Source: Pirellula sp.
GTDB taxonomy: Bacteria; Planctomycetota; Planctomycetia; Pirellulales; Lacipirellulaceae
DNA: 64,000 bases
Reading direction: 5' to 3'
NCBI GenBank assembly: GCA_013822725.1
Contig: PNKX01000018.1
Span: forward strand, 1-64,000
Positions 35,161-46,957 of this stretch are shown here, in pieces; within the stretch, counting starts at the first letter, position 1; each line of letters begins with the position of its first letter. The notes beneath the pieces were generated by a model. The model was not told the DNA's origin. It saw nothing but the letters and a program-made list of their open reading frames with translations, and searched no databases. The translations under genes were made by a program, and so were the position numbers.

Positions 35161-36663
35161 TCAACCCGCCGCGGCCGATTGCGTCGCGAGCTCACTCTCA
35201 ATGTCCGGCACGACGAACGGCTTGCGGTAGACGCGGGTCCGCAGTTCGTTGGCCTTCTCGTTGTCGACGAACTTCTCCGTCGCCGGATCGAGGTTGAGCC
35301 ACTCGCCCATCGTCAGCACGGCGTCGCCATCGACGTCGACGCCATTGGCCCGCAGGTGGCCGAGCATCCGTTCGAACGAGTTGGAGAGCAGTTCGTTCGA
35401 AGCGAGTCGCTCCGCGATTTCGCTCGTCGGGGTCTTTGCGCCGAGACGATACGACACGTTGCCCGAGTGGCAGAGGGCGCTGGAGAGGTGGCCCTCCTGC
35501 ACCTCGGCGTTGAGGAGCTTCGGGTCGTGGGCGGCGACGGCCTTCAGCCAGTTGTCGTGGTGGCCGGCGCCCTCGTCCCATTCCTTCACCTTCTCGCCGT
35601 CGTTGTCGAAAGCGACGACGCTGGAGTAGTTCGGCACGAGAACATAGCCATTTTCGCACTGCACGACGACGCCGACGCCTGAGCCCCGGAAGCGATCCAT
35701 GTTGTCGCCCCAGCCGTTTTCTTGGAACTGCTTCGCCCGCGGCAAGCCGCGGACTTCAAACAGCAGCGGCGCCTTCTCGTAGCCTTGATAGACGATCTGC
35801 GTGTTCGGCGTGTTGCCGGCGTCGTCGTAGCCGAGGCGGCCGCCGACGCTGAAGACCCGCGGCGCCATGCCGTTCTCGCCGAGGAACCAACGAGCGATGT
35901 CCATCTGGTGGATGCCTTGGTTCCCAAGGTCGCCGGCGCCCGTGTTGAAGTCCCAGTGCCAATCGTAGTGAGGGTTTTTGCCGCCTTGTGAATTCTTCAC
36001 GGGGCGATAGAACGCCTCGTCGGCCGCCGGACCGATCCAGAGATCGCGATCGATGTTGCTGGGGAACTTGAATGCCGTGTCGCTCTTGCCGATCGAGGGA
36101 CGCTGCTTGTAGCAGGTGCCGATGGCGTAACGGATTGCGCCCAAGTTGCCCGCCTGCACCCACTTGGCAGCTTCTCTCAGGGCCGGGCTCGAACGCGACT
36201 GCGTGCCGCATTGAATGACGCGATCATATTTCCGGGCGGCGGCGGCGAGTTGCCGCCCTTCCCAGATGTTGTTCGAGACCGGCTTCTCGACGTAGACGTC
36301 CTTGCCGGCTTGGGCCGCGGCGATCGCAATGAGCGCGTGCGTGTGATTCGGCGTGGCGATCGACACGGCGTCGATGTCTTTCCGCTCCAGCAGCTTCCGA
36401 TAGTCGGAAAACTTGTCGACGTTGATGCCGAGGCTTTCCTTCAGCTCGTTGGCCTTATTGTTGAGGACCTCTTCATCGACGTCGCAGAGAGCGACGACAT
36501 GCTTGCCGAGGTTCTTGATGTGGCCCGAACCTTGGCCGCGGAAGCCGATCTGTGCGACGCGAATGTCAGCAACGTCCGCCGCTGCCGAAGCGCGGCTGCT
36601 CCACACCATACTGGCCGCCGCGGCAGCCCCGAGAGTCGTTTCCAAGAAGTGCCGCCGATGCAT
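35161..36663 (-). CDS. Secreted Gfo/Idh/MocA-family oxidoreductase
   Basis: 500 residues. The N-terminus MHRRHFLETTLGAAAAASMV is a twin-arginine (Tat) signal, so the protein is exported folded with its nucleotide cofactor. A Rossmann domain follows (VAQIGFRGQGSGHIKNL, VVALCDVDEE, SIATPNHTHALIAIAAAQAGK, YVEKPVSNN with the conserved EKP). The C-terminal half is the substrate domain with DLGNQGIHQMDIARWFLG. Family members act on sugars or inositols with NAD(P). Planctomycetes have many Tat-exported copies with unknown substrates. It stands as its own unit ending at the terminator at 35085. Confidence 0.92.
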   Translation of the reverse strand: MHRRHFLETTLGAAAAASMVWSSRASAAADVADIRVAQIGFRGQGSGHIKNLGKHVVALCDVDEEVLNNKANELKESLGINVDKFSDYRKLLERKDIDAVSIATPNHTHALIAIAAAQAGKDVYVEKPVSNNIWEGRQLAAAARKYDRVIQCGTQSRSSPALREAAKWVQAGNLGAIRYAIGTCYKQRPSIGKSDTAFKFPSNIDRDLWIGPAADEAFYRPVKNSQGGKNPHYDWHWDFNTGAGDLGNQGIHQMDIARWFLGENGMAPRVFSVGGRLGYDDAGNTPNTQIVYQGYEKAPLLFEVRGLPRAKQFQENGWGDNMDRFRGSGVGVVVQCENGYVLVPNYSSVVAFDNDGEKVKEWDEGAGHHDNWLKAVAAHDPKLLNAEVQEGHLSSALCHSGNVSYRLGAKTPTSEIAERLASNELLSNSFERMLGHLRANGVDVDGDAVLTMGEWLNLDPATEKFVDNEKANELRTRVYRKPFVVPDIESELATQSAAAG

Positions 36664-36836
36664 GGCTCTGAAGCTCCTGAGGAGTGGCCGCGAGCGCTAG
36701 TGATGAGAACGCCGCTCGCGCTGGATTGTTCGAACACGGCTCGGTCAGATCGTCGTTGCCAGGCGTTCCAGCGCTTGGCGTCGGCGATCTCGTTATTGTG
36801 AGTCAATTTGCCGCTCGTTGCCAGCAGATGAGCCCG

Positions 36837-38288
36837 TTATTCTGCCTGCGTTTTCACGTCATCTGCTTGCGTTTTTGCGGAGATGCTCGCTTCAGCTGCC
36901 GGAGAAACCTGCGCAGGTTTCTGATTTTGCCATTTGCGGAGGCCGTCTTGGGCGCCGTAGATCGCCACCGCCACGATCGCGGCGATGCTGATCCAGAGCG
37001 CCAAGTCGTAGAATCGTCCGGGTCGCATTTCGGGAACTTCGCGCCGGTAGCGAAAGTTGACGGCGGCGAAGACGATCACCAGCAAGATCGCCGCGGTGCC
37101 CATGCCGCCGAGCGTCACCATGATCACCGGTTCTTTGTAGACGAGAAAAATCGTCGCCCAGGCGAGTGGGAAGAACCACGCCAGCAAGGTGATAGTACGC
37201 CGTCGTTGGGCGACGTTCAGGAAGTCGATCATCCCCAGCTTGCCGGCAGCGTCGGTGAAAACCCGCGTCCACGCCGCGAGCGCCGAGAAGACGGTCGAGA
37301 AGAGGACGGCGAAGGCGCCGATCATGAACACGCTGCGGGCCCATTCGCCGAGCGACTCGGTGTACATCAGCGCGAGCGTGTTGATCGTGGCGTAGCCTTC
37401 CGGCGTTTCTCCGCGTGCATGAAGCACCGCGGCTCCCAGCAGATAAAACGCTGCCGTGATGACGGTGTAGACGACCATCGAGACGAGCGCGTCGAAATAC
37501 ATCACGTTGATCCAGCCACGAGCCCGGCGTTCCCACGCTGGGTCGCCAGGGATCCGCGGCCCCGTTCTTGCCGCGTAGCCTTTCTCGATCAGCCAGTAGG
37601 TGTACTGCATGATCTCGTCGCCGCCGACGCCGGTGAGGCCGAACGCCCCCATGGCGATCATCAGGTCGGCTGGCAGCTTGAAGCGCAGCCCCTCGACGAA
37701 GTCGCCGCCCGACACGGCGTACTCCGTCCATTGCAGTGAGAAAACGCTGATAAGCGTCGTCGCGGTGAACGCCACGACGAGCGCGACGCAGACGCGTTCG
37801 ATGAACCGGTAGCTCTCGCCGCTGACCATCATCGCCGCGACGACGGCGACGACCCAGCACCAGACGGCAACGTTCACCGACGGGATGAAGATGTTCAGCA
37901 CCATCGCCACGCCGCCGACGATGCCGCCCATTTGCAGCATCTTCAGCGGTTGGATCAGCAGCCAGCACCAGATCGTCCAGTGGGCGCCGCGGAACGATGG
38001 GCCGGGAAGTTTGTTGAACGCCGTGAGGCAGGTCTCGCCGGTGAGGATCGTGTGCCGGCCGAACTGCAGCTGCAGCGCGACCTTGACGGCGCAGCTCACG
38101 AGGATGATCCAGAGCGCGGTGAACCCGGCCCGCGCCCCGAGCGACGTCGTGGCGATCAGTTCGCCCGAACCAACGATCGAGGCCGTCAGCACCAGCCCTG
38201 GGCCGAGGTACTTCAGCCGCCCGCTCCAAGACGCCGGCGGGTCTTCCGCCAGCGACGGATCGAGTGCGTACGGATCGCGCGGCGACAT
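36837..38288 (-). CDS. Nramp-like membrane transporter lacking canonical metal-binding motifs
   Basis: 483 residues from the ATG at 38288. At least eleven hydrophobic segments and the overall layout (LGPGLVLTASIVGSGELI in helix 1, AFGLTGVGGDEIMQYTYWL in helix 6) place it in the Nramp/APC superfamily. Canonical divalent-metal Nramp proteins carry DPGN in helix 1 and MPH in helix 6; here the positions read SIVGSGE and GGDEIMQ. The substrate is therefore unlikely to be predicted safely as Mn2+ or Fe2+. The C-terminus is hydrophilic with ISAKTQADDVKTQAE. The gene stands 173 bases upstream of the oxidoreductase on the same strand. Confidence 0.85.
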   Translation of the reverse strand: MSPRDPYALDPSLAEDPPASWSGRLKYLGPGLVLTASIVGSGELIATTSLGARAGFTALWIILVSCAVKVALQLQFGRHTILTGETCLTAFNKLPGPSFRGAHWTIWCWLLIQPLKMLQMGGIVGGVAMVLNIFIPSVNVAVWCWVVAVVAAMMVSGESYRFIERVCVALVVAFTATTLISVFSLQWTEYAVSGGDFVEGLRFKLPADLMIAMGAFGLTGVGGDEIMQYTYWLIEKGYAARTGPRIPGDPAWERRARGWINVMYFDALVSMVVYTVITAAFYLLGAAVLHARGETPEGYATINTLALMYTESLGEWARSVFMIGAFAVLFSTVFSALAAWTRVFTDAAGKLGMIDFLNVAQRRRTITLLAWFFPLAWATIFLVYKEPVIMVTLGGMGTAAILLVIVFAAVNFRYRREVPEMRPGRFYDLALWISIAAIVAVAIYGAQDGLRKWQNQKPAQVSPAAEASISAKTQADDVKTQAE

Positions 38289-38500
38289 GGCGACGGGCCT
38301 GCGGAGAGGAGGGGCACAAGGAGAAGCGGCACGGAGAAAAGCCTTCGCGTCGAATCTAGGCCCTCGCCCGCCCCCCAGCAAGTCGCCGCCACGCCCGAAA
38401 TCTCGTGGCGAGAGGGACCAGACAGGACCCTCGCGAGGCGATAAAATGGCGGTCTCCCCTTACCAGTTGAATCAATACGTCCTCGGAAGGATGCGCCTCG

Positions 38501-41242
<2,742 letters not shown>

Positions 41243-41254
41243 GTTGCGGCACTT

Positions 41255-41343
41255 GCAGCCCCTGGCTCCGCCAGGGGGTAGCACAACGCGGGACGACGCT
41301 TACCGGTATGGCAACCGACCCCCTGGCGGAGCCAGGGGCTGAA
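41255..41343. repeat. Palindromic intergenic element, family A copy 2
   Basis: Arms GCAGCCCCTGGCTCCGCCA and TGGCGGAGCCAGGGGCTG with interior GGTAGCACAACGCGGGACGA. It matches copy 1 (41-130) over its full length. In the stem, the G of copy 1 is T here with the partner C changed to A, so pairing is kept. It lies between convergent acnA and the LVIVD gene. Confidence 0.82.
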
Positions 41344-41351
41344 GTTGCTTA

Positions 41352-42857
41352 TCATCGGCGGCGTTTGCGCAAGCCGACGGACGTTACGCCGATCGCGGCC
41401 AGCAGGACTGACGACGCCTCCGGCACGGCCGTGACGGCATGGTGCGCTCCGCTTTCGCCGAACTGAAACTTCCAGACGTCGAGGTCAGGCGAGCCGACCT
41501 TCTTGTCGCGGTTGCCGTCGCCCATGGCGAGCGTCGCGTTGCTGGTGACGCCGGCGTTGCGCTGCCAGGCGAGGAAATCGGCTCCGTCAACGACGTTGTC
41601 TTGATTGAAATCGCCGGTCGACGCGGCGTCGGAGACGTCGACGACGATCAAGCCTTTCGTCCGGTCGCTGAGGAAGACGTTCTGCAGAATCCCTTCGGAG
41701 TTGAGTTGGACGAAATTCCCCCAGTTGCCGTTGTAGCTGGTCGACGTCCCTGTGAAAGTGTCGTATGAACCAGTCCTTACGGGGTTCGTCGGATCGGCGA
41801 TGTTGAAGATCTGCAACCCCGCCTCGTACCACGAGAGGACCAGCATGTCGCCGTGCAAATGAGGATGATGCGGGCTATGGGCGTCGATGCCGACGTTGGT
41901 GCGGTTGAGCGTTGAGAGCAAGATCGGCGCGTCGGAGTCGTTCGGCTCATCGATCATGGAGATGTCGTAGATGTTGACGTTGCCGTTGGGCCGCTCTTGG
42001 GCGACGACGAGCAAGTTGCCGTCTTCGGAGACCATGCCAGTGTGCGAGCGGGCGCCGGTGGCCCACAGCTTTAGGCGCGTCGGCGCCTCCGTGGCGACAT
42101 TGGAGACGTCGTAGATCGCCGTGGTGCCGGTGTTGAAGCTCGTCGCATCGTCGCCGCTGAAGCTATTATTCTTGCTGGCAACGTACATCCGCCCATTCTT
42201 CACGACGACTTCGTGGGACGCCTGTCCCGTGGGCAGGCCCAGGTCGATCGTGTATTTGAACTGCGGGGCGCCCGGATCCGTGACGTCGAAAATCTTGATC
42301 GTGTCGGTCGCGTTGTCTGTCGTATAGAGAAAGCCGTCGTAGTAGGAGAGCGTGTGGACCTTGTTGTGGCCGCCGTCGAGGCTGTTGATGCGGGTGATCA
42401 TCGTCGGATTCGTCGGATCGGAAAGATCGACGATGTCGACGCCTGTGCCGGTGGTGACATTCGTGTCGCTGCCGAAGTAGCCGACGCCGTTGTAGACTTC
42501 CATGTCTTCAAACTGATCGCCGGCGTAGGTCGGCATCGTCACGGTTCCGGTCGGATTGGCCGGATTTCGAATGAACGTCGGATTCGAGGGAACCGAAATG
42601 TCGAAGATCGACACCCCGCCCCCGTCGACGTCGGTGCCGAGGTAGGCGTAGTTGCCGTCGACCCAGATGTCGCCGTAATAGAGACTCGTACTGAAGGGAA
42701 GCGGATCGAGTTGGCTGACGAGCGAGACGTTGAAGGTCTGATCGGCGGCGCGAGCGTCGCCGCCCGACGATACGCCGCCGAGTATCGGGCCAATCAGCGC
42801 CCAAGCGGTCAGTCGCACCGCGCGGCGCAGAAGACGATGAGGCATGGTTCGACGCAC
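41352..42857 (-). CDS. Secreted LVIVD-repeat protein with dockerin-like repeat and PEP-CTERM tail
   Basis: 501 residues (or 496 from a second Met). A signal peptide (to about ARA-AD) is followed by repeats of the LVIVD/beta-propeller type (VSIFDISVPSNPTFIRN, VDIVDLSDPTNPTMITR, LQIFNIADPTNPVRTGS). A dockerin-like pair follows (GDFNQDNVVDGADFLAWQRN and GDGNRDKKVGSPDLDVWK). The end VPEASSVLLAAIGVTSVGL plus RKRRR is a PEP-CTERM sorting signal: motif, helix, basic tail. Exosortase-type processing and surface display are expected. Ligand and role are unknown. Confidence 0.86.
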   Translation of the reverse strand: MRRTMPHRLLRRAVRLTAWALIGPILGGVSSGGDARAADQTFNVSLVSQLDPLPFSTSLYYGDIWVDGNYAYLGTDVDGGGVSIFDISVPSNPTFIRNPANPTGTVTMPTYAGDQFEDMEVYNGVGYFGSDTNVTTGTGVDIVDLSDPTNPTMITRINSLDGGHNKVHTLSYYDGFLYTTDNATDTIKIFDVTDPGAPQFKYTIDLGLPTGQASHEVVVKNGRMYVASKNNSFSGDDATSFNTGTTAIYDVSNVATEAPTRLKLWATGARSHTGMVSEDGNLLVVAQERPNGNVNIYDISMIDEPNDSDAPILLSTLNRTNVGIDAHSPHHPHLHGDMLVLSWYEAGLQIFNIADPTNPVRTGSYDTFTGTSTSYNGNWGNFVQLNSEGILQNVFLSDRTKGLIVVDVSDAASTGDFNQDNVVDGADFLAWQRNAGVTSNATLAMGDGNRDKKVGSPDLDVWKFQFGESGAHHAVTAVPEASSVLLAAIGVTSVGLRKRRR

Positions 42858-43195
42858 TGAGCTAACCTCTTCGTTGCAAGAATCCCTGTTCCGGAAACGC
42901 CGCCGCCTGTGGCGATTCTAGTTAACTGCGCCAGGGCGGTCGATGAATGACATGCGTCGCTGCGCAACAGCATTCTTTTCTTGCGCGAAGCCGATTGTTG
43001 CGACTTCGTCATCCTGAGCGAACGGAAGGCCAATAGCAGCTAGTTTTTCACTGTGCTCTGAATGACTATTCGTGGCGTTGCCCGCATAGCGAAAACTTGC
43101 TTTGACAGTCTCGGGCGCCAGCCCATAATCAACGGGGAAGCGGCGGCTTTCAAATTTGATGCTCCATATCTAGTTAGTCCCTGGCGATTTGCTCG
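42858..43195. other. Divergent intergenic region with AT-rich promoter zone
   Basis: 338 bases between the LVIVD gene and the DUF1559 gene. It is less G+C-rich than the flanks. Apart from the promoter at 43102-43129 I see no gene, repeat or structured RNA. Confidence 0.5.
43102..43129 (+). promoter_or_regulatory. Sigma-70-like promoter for the DUF1559 gene
   Basis: TTGACA (43102-43107), 16-base spacer, CATAAT (43124-43129). The -35 is consensus and the -10 has five of six positions. The inferred transcript start is near 43136, about 60 bases before the gene. Confidence 0.55.
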
Positions 43196-44203
43196 TTGGT
43201 CATATCACTCCGACCCGCCGCTGCGTTGAACTGCCGAGCCGCCCTGCGGCGCGCCTGCCCGTTGGGCGCCTTCACGCTGGTGGAGCTCCTGGTCGTCATC
43301 TCGATCATCGGCGTCCTCGTCGGGCTGCTCGTTCCCGCGGTGCAGGCCTCGCGCGAGGCGGCCCGCAAAGCTCACTGCATCAACAACCTGAAGCAGATCG
43401 GGCTAGCGCTCCACAATCACATCAGCGCCAAGAAGAGCTTGCCGGCCGGGTACGTTTCGCGGGTGCTCAACAATGGCGACGACGCCGGCCCCGGCTGGGC
43501 GTGGGGCGCCCATTTGCTGCCGTATATGGAGCAGTCGCCGCTGTTCGAGCTGATGGACGAGAAAGTGGCGGTCAACAGCTACGCCGCGACCGCGCTGCGG
43601 CTGAAGATGGTTCCTGGCTTCATCTGCCCGTCGGACAGCGGCCTCCAGCCGGTGATCGACATTCCAGCCTACATCACGAAGACGTCGATCTGCAAAATGG
43701 CTTCGGCCAGTTACGTTGGCAGCGCCGGCACCGTGCGGCCGACCTGCAAGCTTTGTCGCGATTGGTTCGACGGCGTCTTCGGCCGTAACCATCCGGTCGA
43801 GCCGCGCGAACTGGAGGACGGACTCTCGCAGACGCTGGCCATCGGCGAGCGGGCGACCGACTGGGCGAACGCCGCGCTCTGGGGCGTCGTGCCGAATTCA
43901 ATCCTGCTCGACAACCAACGCCCCGACAAATTCGCGGCTGGCCCGGCGTATGTGTTGGGGACGACGTTCAAGGATGGCTTCAATATCTGCACCGACGAGA
44001 CGATCGACGCCGACTCGACGAGCTACGCCGAGTCATTCGGCAGCGTCCACCCGGGCGGCTGCAACTTCGCCTTCTGTGACGGCGGCGTCCGGTTTGTCTT
44101 CGAGAACGTCGACCCCGGCGTGATGAACGCCCTGGCGACGCGGGCGAGCATCGCCAAAGGGGGCGATTTGCTCGATCCAATTATTCATGACAGCCCGTTT
44201 TAG
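43196..44203 (+). CDS. DUF1559 protein with type IV prepilin-like N-terminus
   Basis: 335 residues from a TTG at 43196; the exact start is uncertain because no ATG or strong ribosome site precedes the leader, and TTG codons at 43226 and 43262 are alternatives. The prepilin cleavage site is PLG|AFTLVELLVVI followed by a long hydrophobic helix. SREAARKAHCINNLKQIGLALHNH is the characteristic DUF1559 segment. The C-terminus has the VHPGGCNFAFCDGGVRFVFE motif. The family is highly expanded in planctomycetes and is thought to form pilin-like surface structures; function is not established. A promoter-like sequence precedes it. Confidence 0.88.
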   Translation: MVISLRPAAALNCRAALRRACPLGAFTLVELLVVISIIGVLVGLLVPAVQASREAARKAHCINNLKQIGLALHNHISAKKSLPAGYVSRVLNNGDDAGPGWAWGAHLLPYMEQSPLFELMDEKVAVNSYAATALRLKMVPGFICPSDSGLQPVIDIPAYITKTSICKMASASYVGSAGTVRPTCKLCRDWFDGVFGRNHPVEPRELEDGLSQTLAIGERATDWANAALWGVVPNSILLDNQRPDKFAAGPAYVLGTTFKDGFNICTDETIDADSTSYAESFGSVHPGGCNFAFCDGGVRFVFENVDPGVMNALATRASIAKGGDLLDPIIHDSPF

Positions 44204-44321
44204 CCTACACGGGCGTGGCGCGGGTTTTCTACAGAGCCTTCACGTCCCTCTTTCCGCTGCCATCTTATTGCGATGCGCAGTGCGATGCCCCGTTGGAACT
44301 GGGGGGGCCATGGCATTCGAC

Positions 44322-44984
44322 TTAGCGCAGCGATTGGCTGGCTTTGAGATGTTGGAGCTCGGCGAGAATGCGGTGCGTCGACGTGAGGTCGATCAGCTCC
44401 GCAACGCTGCTCACTTGCAGCTTCTTCATCAACGATGAACGGCGCATTTCGACGGCGCGCTCGCTGATGAAGAGTTTGGCGGCCATCGCTTTGTTCGATT
44501 CGCCGGCTTGAATCATTTGAAGCGTTTCGCGGTCGCGCTCGTTCAAGACTTCGATGCGCGCTGCGAGGGACGCGAAGGCGGCGTCTTGTCCGCGCCACTG
44601 GGCGTCGAGTTCCAGCGCGCTCTGAACGCGGTTCAACAATGTGTCACGATCGAACGGCTTTTCTAGAAACTCGACGGCGCCGCTTTTCATCGCGGCGACG
44701 GCGGTCGCCACGTCGGCGTGGGCGGTGATAAAAATCACCGGCAGCCGCTTTCCTTCCCGCAGCAATTGCTCGTAGAGTTCCAGCCCCGATTGCCGCGGCA
44801 TGCGAATATCGAGGAGCAGGCAGCCCGGCATCTCGCTGTGGTAATAGCGATGAAATCCCCCCGGGGTGCTGAACGGCAGCACCTCGTAACCCAAGACGCT
44901 CAAAAGCGCTCGGAGCGATTCGCGCATTTGTTCGTCGTCGTCAACGACAAACAGCGTCGGACTGGAAGACTGGGCTTGGCTCAT
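44322..44984 (-). CDS. FixJ/NarL-type two-component response regulator
   Basis: 220 residues. The receiver domain is intact: VVDDDEQ acidic pair, phospho-acceptor Asp in CLLLDIRMP, ITAHAD switch Thr and EKPF Lys. The C-terminal LuxR helix-turn-helix includes LNERDRETLQMIQAGESNK and FISERAVEMRRSSLMKKLQ. Its start lies within the last 44 bases of the histidine kinase gene, and the first beta-strand begins at residue 10, so a later start is excluded. Translational coupling with the kinase is likely. Context implies control of the divergent nitrate genes. Confidence 0.92.
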   Translation of the reverse strand: MSQAQSSSPTLFVVDDDEQMRESLRALLSVLGYEVLPFSTPGGFHRYYHSEMPGCLLLDIRMPRQSGLELYEQLLREGKRLPVIFITAHADVATAVAAMKSGAVEFLEKPFDRDTLLNRVQSALELDAQWRGQDAAFASLAARIEVLNERDRETLQMIQAGESNKAMAAKLFISERAVEMRRSSLMKKLQVSSVAELIDLTSTHRILAELQHLKASQSLR

Positions 44985-46512
44985 TCAATGGCAGGAGCTG
45001 AGGACTCTTGGCGAGGGGAAGCTTGAACGAGAGTTGAGCTCCCGTTGCGGCGGGGTGGATGCGGATTTGGCCCCCATGGGCGTCGACGATCGTGCGGCAG
45101 ATCGAGAGCCCGACGCCAAGCCCCTCGACCTTCGTCGTATGGAAGGCGGCGAACGGAGCATCTAGATCGGCCACGTCGAAGCCGGGCCCGTTGTCGGTGA
45201 CGCTTACCTCGGCCCAATCGTCGTCGACTTCGAGTTCGATGACAAGCCGACGCGAATCGGCGGGGCATGACTGTAGCGATTGCAGCGCATTCTGAATGAG
45301 ATTCACCAGTACTTGCTGGATCTGGATGGGGTCGACTTCGACGAGCGCGGGGCGGCTGTCGAGCTTGAGCACATCGACCACCGCGGCGCGGCGAATTTCA
45401 AACTGGCAGAGTTCCAGCACTTCGCGCACGAGGGCGCCAAGATCGACGTCGACGGCGTCGCTGGCGTCAGCGTCGGTGCGAGAGACGAATTTGCGGATGC
45501 GGCGAACGATCTGGCCTGCTCGGAGCGCGGCCTCGTTGATCTGCTGCAAATATTGCTGCAAGCGACGGTCGTCGCGCGCGGGACCAGCTTGTGAGAGAAT
45601 GACGTCTCCCGCCGAAGCGTAGTTGGCGATCGCGCCGAGTGGCTGATTCAGTTCGTGGGCCAAGCCGATCGCCAAGTGGCCCATCGAGGCGACGCGATCG
45701 GCGTGGGCGAGTTGCGCGGCCAGTTGCCGGCCGTGGGACTCGGCTAACTTGCGTTCGGCGACTTCATGCTGCAGCGAGGCGACCATCTCCGCCAGTTCCG
45801 CAGTGCGCTGCGCGACTCGAAGCTCCAGATCGTCGACTTGCCGACGGATCGCGCGTGTCGCGGGTCGGACGACCAACCAGCCGAGAATGATCAGCAGCGA
45901 CGCGACGGCGATCGCGATCGTCAGGCTGTAGACGCGGAGGCGGCTGACCTCTTGGGCCGCTTCGAGTTCGAAGAGATCGACGATCCGTTCCATGCGTTCC
46001 AGGAACGCTGACTCGTGCGCCAGAATCGTGGCGGCGCTCTGCGCTCCGACGGCGTCGCCATCGATGATCTCTTGAGCAGCGGCGGCGATAGGCTGGAGGT
46101 CGTGATCGAGTTCCGCCCATTCGCGGGCCAAGTCGGCGGAGACGATACGGGGAACATTGAGCTGCTCGCTCCCTTGGCGGAGGGCGTCGTTGGCGGCGAT
46201 CCATTCGGCAAGCGCGCCCTTCAGTTCCTGTCGACTGGCGTCGCGGCGCTCGGCGTCGGGCGCTCCCTCGGCGGCGAGGGCCGCCTTGGCGAGCTTCTGG
46301 CTGAGCATCCGCTGCCGGCCGGCGAGGTTGATCACCGGCGCGTAGGAATCCATACGCACCAAGAGCGGCTGGATAATCGCTTGGTCAACCAGCATCAAAC
46401 CGGCGACCACCGCCAGGACCAAGAGATAGCGCCTGCCAAGTCGCCGGATCAGCGCGTCGGCCGACGGCGAAGGCCGCTCTTCAAGCGTTGGTTGGGGGTT
46501 GGTTGGAACCAT
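44941..46512 (-). CDS. Membrane histidine kinase with NarX-like sensor region
   Basis: 523 residues. Helix 1 (about 29-50) is followed by INLAGRQRMLSQKLAKAALA (61-80), which resembles the nitrate-binding P-box of NarX and the PilJ sensor family. A periplasmic four-helix region runs to about 190 and helix 2 to about 216. Then come a coiled coil, the phospho-acceptor H box GLAHELNQPLGAI and the ATP-binding N/G boxes (VTDNGPGFDV, GLGVGLSICRTIVDAHGG). It overlaps its partner regulator gene. Its place beside nitrate transport and reduction genes suggests nitrate or nitrite sensing, although ligand identity is inference. Confidence 0.9.
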   Translation of the reverse strand: MVPTNPQPTLEERPSPSADALIRRLGRRYLLVLAVVAGLMLVDQAIIQPLLVRMDSYAPVINLAGRQRMLSQKLAKAALAAEGAPDAERRDASRQELKGALAEWIAANDALRQGSEQLNVPRIVSADLAREWAELDHDLQPIAAAAQEIIDGDAVGAQSAATILAHESAFLERMERIVDLFELEAAQEVSRLRVYSLTIAIAVASLLIILGWLVVRPATRAIRRQVDDLELRVAQRTAELAEMVASLQHEVAERKLAESHGRQLAAQLAHADRVASMGHLAIGLAHELNQPLGAIANYASAGDVILSQAGPARDDRRLQQYLQQINEAALRAGQIVRRIRKFVSRTDADASDAVDVDLGALVREVLELCQFEIRRAAVVDVLKLDSRPALVEVDPIQIQQVLVNLIQNALQSLQSCPADSRRLVIELEVDDDWAEVSVTDNGPGFDVADLDAPFAAFHTTKVEGLGVGLSICRTIVDAHGGQIRIHPAATGAQLSFKLPLAKSPQLLPLNEPSPVFQSDAVCR

Positions 46513-46957
46513 CGGCAGGAATCCGGTGACGATGCGACATGCTCGGATTCGCGCGAAGCCGGACCACGTTGCCGCCTAGACTCTCCGCCTAAAAAGTCGT
46601 CGGGAGGAGAGGCCAATTTGAAAGCAATGAAAACGGCGTTCCAAAAGTGCTGTTCGAGGGGCAATGGCCCTAAATCTTCGAGTTAGAGGGAGATAGTACC
46701 TCGGCACTTCGGATTCCCGAAGCGGACGATGCCAGCGATTGCCCAAGCCCTGTGCGGCGGTGCGTACATTCGCGGCACGGTTGCGGCGCGATGTTTTCAG
46801 TTTGGGCCGTATTGCTTCGGGCTTCCGAAGAAATCGCCGTTTCCTGGGCGTTCGGCCCTTTGCTTGCATCAGAGGAGTGCGTCACACGCGTGATCATCGG
46901 TTTGGCGGAACCGTGATCATTTCATCCACAATTAGTTTTCTCTTGAGTGAATCCGCC
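46513..46957. other. Divergent regulatory region between kinase and narK
   Basis: 445 bases between the leftward kinase-regulator pair and the rightward nitrate genes. No gene is convincing. The region nearest narK (46880-46957) becomes AT-richer and contains direct repeats (separate entry). Confidence 0.5.
46889..46920 (+). promoter_or_regulatory. Paired CGTGATCAT direct repeat upstream of narK
   Basis: CGTGATCAT occurs at 46889-46897 and again at 46912-46920, 23 bases apart (about two helical turns), each containing the palindrome TGATCA. The second ends 38 bases before the narK ATG. It is a candidate operator for a nitrate or nitrogen regulator. Confidence 0.35.

Noticed and set aside
36892..38319. 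Long alternative frame inside the Nramp-like gene.
   Set aside because: Arg-rich composition typical of an out-of-frame shadow; the overlapping membrane protein is clearly the real product.
46760..46800. Sigma-54-like promoter (GGCACGGTTGC) upstream of narK.
   Set aside because: The spacing between the GG and GC elements is wrong.
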